Source: JAPOKJ01 sp043767985
Lineage (GTDB): Bacteria; Pseudomonadota; Gammaproteobacteria; Burkholderiales; Burkholderiaceae_E
Length of the DNA: 8,124 bases
Reading direction: 5' to 3'
NCBI GenBank assembly: GCA_043767985.1
Contig: JAYVKZ010000138.1
Coordinates: 1-8,124 of the forward strand
In this document: positions 1 through 5,628 of the stretch, piece after piece
How positions within the stretch are numbered: the first letter of the stretch is position 1
Layout of the letters: each line of letters starts with the position of its first letter
Position numbers and translations under genes: made by a program
Notes under the pieces: generated by a model
What the model saw: the letters and a program-made list of their open reading frames with translations, nothing else
Database searches by the model: none
What the model was told of the DNA's origin: nothing

Positions 1-1
1 C

Positions 2-697
2 TGTGCGGCCACGCGCCATGCTCATTTTGTATTGGACGGTAGTGGCCCCGCTTATTGCGAATCACCGTCGCTCGACGACTGGCCAAAGGTTGATTGGAAG
101 CCTGATGTCGCGACCAGTAAGCGAGTGGATCTGAACACCTTAACTAAGGAAGAAGTAGCCTCCTGGAAACCGGGTCAAACCCTGCTCTTGAATGGCAAGA
201 TGCTGACCGGGCGCGATGCCGCACATAAGCGTATTCAAGACATGTTGGCGAAGGGCGAACCCCTGCCAGTACCCTTTACTAATCGTGTCATTTACTACGT
301 AGGCCCAGTAGACCCAGTTCGTGACGAGGTGGTCGGCCCAGCAGGCCCGACGACCGCGACGCGTATGGATAAGTTCACCGAGATGATGTTGGCGGAAACC
401 GGCCTCATTTCGATGGTCGGCAAAGCCGAACGAGGACCCGTGGCGATTGAGGCGATCAAGAAGCACAAGGCGGCTTACCTCATGGCTGTGGGCGGTGCGG
501 CGTACTTGGTGTCGAAGGCGATTAAATCGGCCAAGGTGGTCGGTTTTGCGGACCTCGGTATGGAGGCCATCTATGAGTTTGATGTGCGCGACATGCCAGT
601 GACTGTGGCCGTCGATTCCGCAGGAACCTCGGTGCATACGACCGGTCCGAAAGAGTGGCAAGCCAAGATCGGAAAAATTCCAGTTGCGGTCGTTTAA
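2..697 (+). CDS. Class I fumarate hydratase, C-terminal part (5' end outside window)
   Basis: This enzyme interconverts fumarate and L-malate in the TCA cycle, in the cytoplasm, using an oxygen-sensitive [4Fe-4S] cluster. The frame is already open at base 2, so the gene enters from the left and the TTG at 32 is internal. What remains is the C-terminal beta domain of a single-chain class I (FumA-type) fumarase. Visible motifs are TGRDAAHKR (206-232), GPAGPTTATRMD (335-370), MVGK (416-427) and DLGMEAIYEF near the end. From memory of the Leishmania major structure, the active-site Arg421, Thr467, Arg471 and Lys491 have the same spacing as the Arg at 212-214, Thr at 350-352, Arg at 362-364 and Lys at 422-424 here, so the site looks intact. 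The cluster-binding Cys residues should lie upstream, outside the window. About half or more of the protein is missing. It ends in TAA with no obvious terminator after it. Confidence 0.95.
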   Translation, partial: CAATRHAHFVLDGSGPAYCESPSLDDWPKVDWKPDVATSKRVDLNTLTKEEVASWKPGQTLLLNGKMLTGRDAAHKRIQDMLAKGEPLPVPFTNRVIYYVGPVDPVRDEVVGPAGPTTATRMDKFTEMMLAETGLISMVGKAERGPVAIEAIKKHKAAYLMAVGGAAYLVSKAIKSAKVVGFADLGMEAIYEFDVRDMPVTVAVDSAGTSVHTTGPKEWQAKIGKIPVAVV

Positions 698-737
698 TCC
701 CGTACACTAGACGCAACGCGGTGGTGGTCAAGTTCTC

Positions 738-766
738 TTGGCACCATCCTATTTGCACCTTTTAAA
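738..766 (+). promoter_or_regulatory. Possible sigma-70 promoter for the M81-coaX pair
   Basis: TTGGCA (738-743, 5 of 6 to the -35 consensus) is followed after exactly 17 bases by TTTAAA (761-766, 4 of 6 to the -10 consensus). Transcription would begin near 773, giving a short leader that includes the ribosome binding site at 775-780. This is the best candidate in the 88-base gap after the fumarase gene and would let the peptidase and coaX be expressed independently. It is a consensus match only, and read-through from the fumarase gene is equally possible because no clear terminator separates them. Confidence 0.3.
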
Positions 767-774
767 CCTTGCCC

Positions 775-780
775 AGGAGA
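775..780 (+). promoter_or_regulatory. Ribosome binding site fixing the M81 start
   Basis: AGGAGA lies 5 bases before the ATG at 786. It is the clearest Shine-Dalgarno match among the gene starts in this window and supports that ATG, which also places the family's N-terminal HETNTF motif at the expected distance from the start. Confidence 0.75.
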
Positions 781-785
781 CTTGA

Positions 786-2285
786 ATGGCACGAATCGCC
801 GTCGGCGGTATGCAGCACGAGACCAATACCTTTGCACCGTCTAAAGCTACCTACACCATGTTTGAGCAAGGTGGCGGTTGGCCTGGCGTGTGCTCGGGTC
901 AAAAAATGTTGGATTCGATCGCTGGCGCCAATATTCCCGCCGAAGGTGCCGTCAAGGCGCTGAGAACCGCAGGCCATCAGGTGATCCCACTGACCTGGGC
1001 CGCAGCGTCCCCTTCGGCCCAAGTCACCGATGATGCGTTCGAGCGCATTGTGGGGAGCCTGACTGAGAACCTCAAGGCCGCGATGGCCTCGGGCGGTATT
1101 GAAGCGGTCTATTTAGATTTGCACGGCGCCATGGTCACCGACAGCTTCGATGACGGCGAGGCCGAGATTTTGCGCCGCGTGCGCGAGATCATCGGCCCCA
1201 GAATTCCAATGGTGGCAAGCTTGGACTCTCACGCCAATGTCTCGCGTGAGATGGTCGATTATGCCGACGCATTGTCCATCTATCGCACCTATCCCCATGT
1301 GGACATGGCGGAAACCGGTGCGCGTGCGGTGGGCTTATTGCTGCGCATGTTGAAGACTGGCCAGGCTTTTCATAAAGGCTTTGCCACGCTCGATTTTTTA
1401 ACCGGCCTCCCCTCACAGTGCACGTTTCGTGAACCCGCAAAAGGCCTGTACGAGCTTTTGGAAAGAATTGAAGAGCAAAGCGGTGTGGCGCTCTCTTTTG
1501 CCACTGGCTTTCCGATGGCCGATATCGAGGTATGTGGCATGTCGGTGGTGGGTTACGGTGACCAAGGTAGGGTCGATGTGGCCGTGGCCGAACTTGCTGC
1601 CGCAATCAATGCTTGCGAGAAAGATTTCGAGATGGACTTACTGAGTCCAGACGATGCCGTGCGTCGCGCCATGGCTAAAGGATCGATTGGCGCGCCTGTG
1701 GTTTTGGCCGACACTCAAGACAACCCCGGTGCCGGGGGCAACGGCGACACGACAGGTCTGCTACGCGCCTTGCTGGCCCAAAAAGCGAAAGACGCCTGTC
1801 TGGGTTTGTTGATTGACGGCCCCTCGGCCCTGCGAGCGCATGAGGCCGGGCAAGGGACCAACCTCGATTTCGAGTTAGGCGAAATCTCCGGCATTCCCGG
1901 CACGACACCACTCGGCGGACGCTTTACCGTGGAACGCCTGGGGGATGGCAAATTCACTTGCACCGGCCCAATGTTCAAGGGCTTCAATATGACCCTGGGA
2001 CCGATGGCATTGTTGCGCCAGGACGGTGTTCGCGTGCTGCTCGCCTCCAGGAAATGCCAAGCGGGTGATCAAGAGATGTTCCGCCATCTTGGCGTTGAGC
2101 CGATTCGCCAAAGAATTGTCGCGGTCAAGAGTTCGGTGCATTTCCGCGCTGATTTCGAGCCCATCGCACGCGAAGTGCTCGTGGTCCGATCCCCTGGCCC
2201 GGCGCTGGCAGACCCGACCGATTTTAAATGGACCAAACTGCGTAAAGGTTTGCGCCTCAAGCCTCTTGGCCCTGTTTTTGCGTGA
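786..2285 (+). CDS. M81-family metallopeptidase (MlrC / microcystinase C-like)
   Basis: This 499-residue protein matches the MlrC family, whose founding member is a zinc peptidase that breaks down linearised microcystin products. Most homologues lie outside toxin pathways and have unknown substrates, so microcystin degradation should not be assumed. The N-terminal domain (about 1-290, DUF1485) opens with the HETNTF motif at 11-16 and carries DLHG (111-114), DSH (147-149) and H171. The spacing of H113, D147, H149 and H171 equals that of the metal and active-site residues I recall for MlrC (150/184/186/208), so the site looks complete. The C-terminal MlrC domain (about 302-480) shows DNPGAGGNGDTT (312-323) and VKSSVHFRADFEPIA (447-461). 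There is no signal peptide, so it is probably cytoplasmic. The ATG is well placed after AGGAGA (775-780, spacing 5). It is followed 9 bases later by coaX in the same frame. Length is normal for the family. Confidence 0.93.
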   Translation: MARIAVGGMQHETNTFAPSKATYTMFEQGGGWPGVCSGQKMLDSIAGANIPAEGAVKALRTAGHQVIPLTWAAASPSAQVTDDAFERIVGSLTENLKAAMASGGIEAVYLDLHGAMVTDSFDDGEAEILRRVREIIGPRIPMVASLDSHANVSREMVDYADALSIYRTYPHVDMAETGARAVGLLLRMLKTGQAFHKGFATLDFLTGLPSQCTFREPAKGLYELLERIEEQSGVALSFATGFPMADIEVCGMSVVGYGDQGRVDVAVAELAAAINACEKDFEMDLLSPDDAVRRAMAKGSIGAPVVLADTQDNPGAGGNGDTTGLLRALLAQKAKDACLGLLIDGPSALRAHEAGQGTNLDFELGEISGIPGTTPLGGRFTVERLGDGKFTCTGPMFKGFNMTLGPMALLRQDGVRVLLASRKCQAGDQEMFRHLGVEPIRQRIVAVKSSVHFRADFEPIAREVLVVRSPGPALADPTDFKWTKLRKGLRLKPLGPVFA

Positions 2286-2294
2286 GATCTTTCT

Positions 2295-3062
2295 TTGAAG
2301 CACATTCTTCTCGTTGATATTGGCAACACTTTTCTAAAGTGGAGTTTCGCTGAGCAACTCCCGCCCGGCTCTAAGGCCTTGGCGCCAGACCATACACTCG
2401 CTTTCGGTCGAGTATTGTTGGATGAAATCGGCTCGGTGATGCGGGCTTGGCGAAGTTACGAGACGCCTCAGCAGGTGATCATCTCTAATGTCGCAGGCAC
2501 CGCTGTAGCCAATCCGGTGCTACGCGCCTTGGAAGCCTGGGAAAATGCACCGGAGCCGCAATGGATTAGCTCCAAACAAGCTCAATGCGGCATTACCAAT
2601 GGCTACCTCAACCCTCGTGCTTTGGGTTGTGACCGTTGGGCTGCACTTATCGCTGCACGCGCTATCCTCGGACCCCGAGCGGCGCTCGTGGTGTGCTGTG
2701 GCACAGCGACGACCATGGATCTTCTGACCACTGACGGTCGGTTTCTAGGCGGCGGCATCATGCCGGGCCTGGGGCTGATGCAACGAGTGCTCCATCAAAA
2801 CACTGCAACCCTGCCCGATGCCCAAGGCGAGTACGTCGATTTTCCAAAGCAAACGGTCGACGCGATTGCCTCAGGCTGTGCTCATGCTCAGGCGGGTGCG
2901 GTCGAGCGCATGTACCAGCTACATCAAAAAGACCACCCGGATCTGCTTTGTCTGATCTCTGGGGGCGCGGCGCGAACTTTAGCGCCTCGGCTTTCGATTG
3001 AATCGGTCTATCGCGAGAACTTAGTGCTCGAGGGGCTTTTTCAGATTTCGCAGGAAACTTAA
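2295..3062 (+). CDS. coaX: Type III pantothenate kinase CoaX
   Basis: CoaX phosphorylates pantothenate with ATP, the first committed step of coenzyme A synthesis. It is a cytoplasmic, usually dimeric enzyme of the ASKHA fold that needs a monovalent cation. The 255 residues show the family motifs in order: DIGNTFLKW (8-16, phosphate binding), the NGYLNPRALGCDRW stretch (102-115) with likely catalytic Asp113, GTATTMD (136-142), GGGIMPGL (152-159), ISGG (221-224) and the C-terminal LVLEGL (243-248). GTATT in place of the DAGT found in other CoaX proteins resembles Bordetella Baf, a CoaX relative, as I recall it, so it is probably lineage-typical. The start is TTG: the frame is closed by the upstream gene's TGA at 2283-2285, only three codons lie between, and the DIGNT motif needs this start. 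The only Shine-Dalgarno candidate is a weak GAGA at 2284-2287. It probably shares a transcript with the M81 gene. The birA gene that often precedes coaX in Burkholderiales is absent here. Confidence 0.93.
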   Translation: MKHILLVDIGNTFLKWSFAEQLPPGSKALAPDHTLAFGRVLLDEIGSVMRAWRSYETPQQVIISNVAGTAVANPVLRALEAWENAPEPQWISSKQAQCGITNGYLNPRALGCDRWAALIAARAILGPRAALVVCCGTATTMDLLTTDGRFLGGGIMPGLGLMQRVLHQNTATLPDAQGEYVDFPKQTVDAIASGCAHAQAGAVERMYQLHQKDHPDLLCLISGGAARTLAPRLSIESVYRENLVLEGLFQISQET

Positions 3063-3081
3063 GCCTTCCGGTCCACTTTGC

Positions 3082-4374
3082 TTAGGTAGCACTCGGACGC
3101 TTCATATCCCCAAGTTGGCGCAAGATGAGCCAGCCGACGACGAAGAACAAGCCCGTGCTGAGGATCGCCAAGCGATGATTGTTATCGGTCATCCAGGTCA
3201 CCAAACCGTAGGTCAGCGGGCCAATAATGGCCGCTACACGGGTTGCCAAGGTCCATAGGCCGTAGAACTCACCCGAGCGATCAGGCGGCGACAACACGCC
3301 CACCATGGCCCGGCCGACGGATTGGCTGGAGCCCATACACAAACCCGCAATCACAGCCGCAATCCAAAACACAATTGGCTCGGTCGCGAGGTAGGCTAAG
3401 ACCGTCATGAACATCCATGCAATTAAGGTGATGGAGAGCGCTCTTTTGTGACCAATTTTGTCTTGAAAATATCCAAAGCCAAACGCCCCCACGGCCGAGG
3501 CGATATTCACCAAGAACACCAGCATCATGATTTGCGTGGCGCTAAATTTCATCGCCACTTCCGCATACACGGCGGCTAAGGCAATCACTACCGATATCCC
3601 TGCTTGGTAAAACACGCCACTGGCGAGAATGATTCGAAAGTCTTTATAGCGGGCCGATTCACGCCATGTGCCTTTCAGCCTTTCAATGGACTCGCGAACC
3701 CCTGCACTAGCGTTTTCAACCGACCCAGGTGCGCCGCGCTCCTTGAGGAGTAAAAAGGTGGGGATGACCGCAATGGCGAAAATCACGGCGGTGATTAACA
3801 TGGTCACCGGCACAAAACTTGCCGCCGTCGCGCCGCTCTTTTGCGCACTCATCACGTAGGCTAAGGAGAGCCCTAAAGTGACCATTCCACCCAGGTAGCC
3901 AAAGCTCCAACCCCAGCCCGAGACTTTTCCCATGGCATCTTGTTGAGCCAACTCGGGCAGGAAGGCGGAATTTAAAGTCTCTCCTATTGAGAAGCAGTAG
4001 TTGGAGATGATGATTAACACCACCGCCAAAGCAACATTGCCTGGCCCAACCAAGGCCAACGCTGCCGTCGACGCCACGCAGCCGAGCGTCGCCATCAGCA
4101 GGAAAGATTTTTTACTCCGCCTTGCGTCAGCCATCGCACCGATGGCCGGTGCCGTAAGCACCACGAGGAGACAAGAAAAGGCGAGTGTACCGGTCCAAGC
4201 CAAGGTTGCCCAAGAGGACTTGCCCGCTACCACCCCAACGAAATAGGCGTTGAAAACGGCGGTGAGCACGACGGTGGTATAGCCCGAGTTCGCAAAGTCA
4301 TACATGGCCCATCCGAACAATTCTCGTTTGGCGACACCAGGGTTCAGTGCATCTTCTTGCATGGCTTTGTTCAA
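3082..4374 (-). CDS. MFS transporter, UMF1 / Atg22-like family
   Basis: This is an inner-membrane permease of about 12 helices, 430 residues. Family-specific stretches are GWAMYDFANSGYTT (21-34) before helix 1, GAMADARRSKK (79-89; the MFS motif A loop between helices 2 and 3), FLPELA (138-143), SGWGWSFGYLGG (152-163), a second motif-A-like loop FGYFQDKIGHKRA (300-312), and GLCMGSSQSVGRAM (344-357) followed by GEFYGLW (368-374). These fit the UMF1 group (PF11700-type), related to the yeast vacuolar effluxer Atg22. Substrates of bacterial members are mostly unknown, so I do not assign one. The start is uncertain: TTG at 4374 or ATG at 4362 (residue 5). Neither has a good ribosome binding site; GGAAG lies 12 bases before the TTG. 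It is the last gene of the prpE-led cluster, 20 bases after the GlcG-like gene, and ends 19 bases from the convergent coaX stop. Confidence 0.88.
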   Translation of the reverse strand: MNKAMQEDALNPGVAKRELFGWAMYDFANSGYTTVVLTAVFNAYFVGVVAGKSSWATLAWTGTLAFSCLLVVLTAPAIGAMADARRSKKSFLLMATLGCVASTAALALVGPGNVALAVVLIIISNYCFSIGETLNSAFLPELAQQDAMGKVSGWGWSFGYLGGMVTLGLSLAYVMSAQKSGATAASFVPVTMLITAVIFAIAVIPTFLLLKERGAPGSVENASAGVRESIERLKGTWRESARYKDFRIILASGVFYQAGISVVIALAAVYAEVAMKFSATQIMMLVFLVNIASAVGAFGFGYFQDKIGHKRALSITLIAWMFMTVLAYLATEPIVFWIAAVIAGLCMGSSQSVGRAMVGVLSPPDRSGEFYGLWTLATRVAAIIGPLTYGLVTWMTDNNHRLAILSTGLFFVVGWLILRQLGDMKRPSAT

Positions 4375-4394
4375 GTTAGTTTTAAGCTTCCGGC

Positions 4395-4799
4395 CTAGGT
4401 TAACGCAGCGATTCCAGCCTTGGCCACTTGAGCATCTTCAGTCGACTTCACACCGGATACACCGACCGCGCCGATGGTGTTTCCATCCACCACAATATTG
4501 ACGCCGCCCTCCAGCATGCCCTGCAACACAGGTGCGCTCAAAAAGGAGGTTCGGCCCGCATTGATGATTTCTTCATAGACCCGGCTTTCGCGGCGACCCA
4601 GTGCGGCTGTTTTCGCCTTCTCCTGTGAGATGTAGGACGAAATTGTTGCGCAACCGTCCAGGCGTTGTAGGCCTAATAAATGACCTCCGTCGTCGACCAC
4701 GGCAATGGTGACCGCCCAATTGTTCTTAAGGGCTTCGGCCTTGCTGGCGGCCAGGATTTTTTCAACATCGGAGTGTGTGAGGTAAGACTTGGTTTTCAT
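4395..4799 (-). CDS. GlcG/HbpS-like heme-binding-family protein (DUF336)
   Basis: A 134-residue single-domain protein of the GlcG/HbpS family (PF03928). Family features are the core strand and turn VVDDGGHLLGLQRLDG (35-49), QEKAKTAA (59-66) in the central helix, EGGVNIVVDG (97-106), and the glycine-rich IGAVGVSG (109-116) near the end. Some relatives (Streptomyces HbpS) bind heme and act in redox sensing; GlcG is encoded in the E. coli glycolate operon with no firmly known function. No glycolate oxidase genes are visible, so no precise role can be given. It has no signal peptide or membrane segment, so it is probably cytoplasmic. Where relatives commonly have DGA, this protein has DGC (Cys50), from memory of the family. 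The ATG at 4799 begins 10 bases after the YdcF-like stop. I see no standard Shine-Dalgarno, which suggests translation coupled to the preceding gene. Confidence 0.88.
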   Translation of the reverse strand: MKTKSYLTHSDVEKILAASKAEALKNNWAVTIAVVDDGGHLLGLQRLDGCATISSYISQEKAKTAALGRRESRVYEEIINAGRTSFLSAPVLQGMLEGGVNIVVDGNTIGAVGVSGVKSTEDAQVAKAGIAALT

Positions 4800-4809
4800 T
4801 ACAGAATCG

Positions 4810-5628
4810 TTAGGAGCTTAGACTGGAGAGACGGTACCACAGTAGCCCGACAAGTTCATGAACGGCGTACCAGGTTTTTACCGAGCCAGAAGCGCTCGGC
4901 AACCAGGCCAAGGAGCTTGGCGAGCCTTGCCCAGCCTGAAAGCCCATTGGAGCAACAGTGACCTGAAAGCCAGCTCGCTCAAACTCCATCCGGGAGCGCG
5001 CCATATGGGCCGCATGGGTCACCAACAGGACGTGCGTGATGCCTACCGGGAGGAGCATCTGTGCACTCTCTCGGGCGTTACCACGCGTATCGAGCGACTT
5101 GGCTTCAACCCAGTCGGGCTTCACCCCAAGGTCTTGAAACATCACTTGAGCCATGGCCTGCGCTTCGGGTACGGTATGGGGCGGGGGCGCTCCGCCGCTC
5201 ACCAGCACTTTAAGACCTGTTTGTTTCGCGAGGCGCACCCCATACAAGGTGCGTTGCAAACTGTAGTGGCTGGGTGTGACCGGCCCATTGGGTTCGCGCT
5301 CGTCATACATCAGTCCACCAGCAAGTATGACGACCGCGCCAGGAGGGTTGGGTGCGGCAAGCATCTGCTTGACCGCATCGACACTCAAAGGCGAGCCAGC
5401 GAGGTTTTCAACCATCGCGACAAGATGTCGCGATGCCCACCCCGTACAAGCCACTAAACCCAAAAATAATGCCAGCACTGACATTGTTTTCGCAAAACGC
5501 TTAGCCGGTGTGCGCGACGCGATCAGCATCATCACGAGGCTGATCACAAACAACCCCATCGGCGGCAACAACAAAGTGCTCACCACCCGCTTCAGCAGGA
5601 CCATCAGCTCCAAGGGACTTTCGCTCAC
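4810..5628 (-). CDS. Membrane-anchored DUF218 (YdcF/ElyC/SanA-like) protein
   Basis: A 272-residue protein with two N-terminal hydrophobic segments (about 14-38 and 47-64), then a soluble DUF218 domain (about 97-230) that should face the periplasm. Domain motifs are VVILAGG (99-105), VLVSGG (141-146), SLDTRGNARES (178-188, the conserved Asn/Arg-rich segment) and LLVTHAAHMARS (201-212, corresponding to the more usual LVTxxxHMxRA). The family includes E. coli ElyC and SanA, tied to envelope integrity and peptidoglycan precursor metabolism, but its biochemical activity is unsettled; do not read it as an enzyme of known reaction. The GTG at 5628 overlaps the prpE stop as GTGA (4 shared bases), typical of translational coupling. 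An alternative ATG at 5604 (residue 9) has GGAG only 3 bases upstream and leaves both helices intact. Total length fits the two-helix subgroup. Confidence 0.87.
   Translation of the reverse strand: MSESPLELMVLLKRVVSTLLLPPMGLFVISLVMMLIASRTPAKRFAKTMSVLALFLGLVACTGWASRHLVAMVENLAGSPLSVDAVKQMLAAPNPPGAVVILAGGLMYDEREPNGPVTPSHYSLQRTLYGVRLAKQTGLKVLVSGGAPPPHTVPEAQAMAQVMFQDLGVKPDWVEAKSLDTRGNARESAQMLLPVGITHVLLVTHAAHMARSRMEFERAGFQVTVAPMGFQAGQGSPSSLAWLPSASGSVKTWYAVHELVGLLWYRLSSLSS

Noticed and set aside
140..661. 173-residue open frame on the - strand opposite the fumarase gene
   Set aside because: Antisense to conserved fumarase motifs and His/Arg-rich as expected of a shadow frame.
1189..1605. 138-residue open frame on the - strand within the M81 gene
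   Set aside because: No recognisable domain, Pro/Arg/His-rich, antisense to a conserved family member.
3060..3084. Possible bidirectional terminator between coaX and the MFS gene
   Set aside because: TAAGC and GCTTA can pair, but the stem is only five base pairs with a 15-base loop and no T-run follows on either strand.
4858..5457. 199-residue open frame on the + strand opposite the YdcF-like gene
   Set aside because: It lies antisense to a gene with clear DUF218 motifs, has a Cys/His/Arg-rich shadow-like composition, no recognisable domain and no ribosome binding site.
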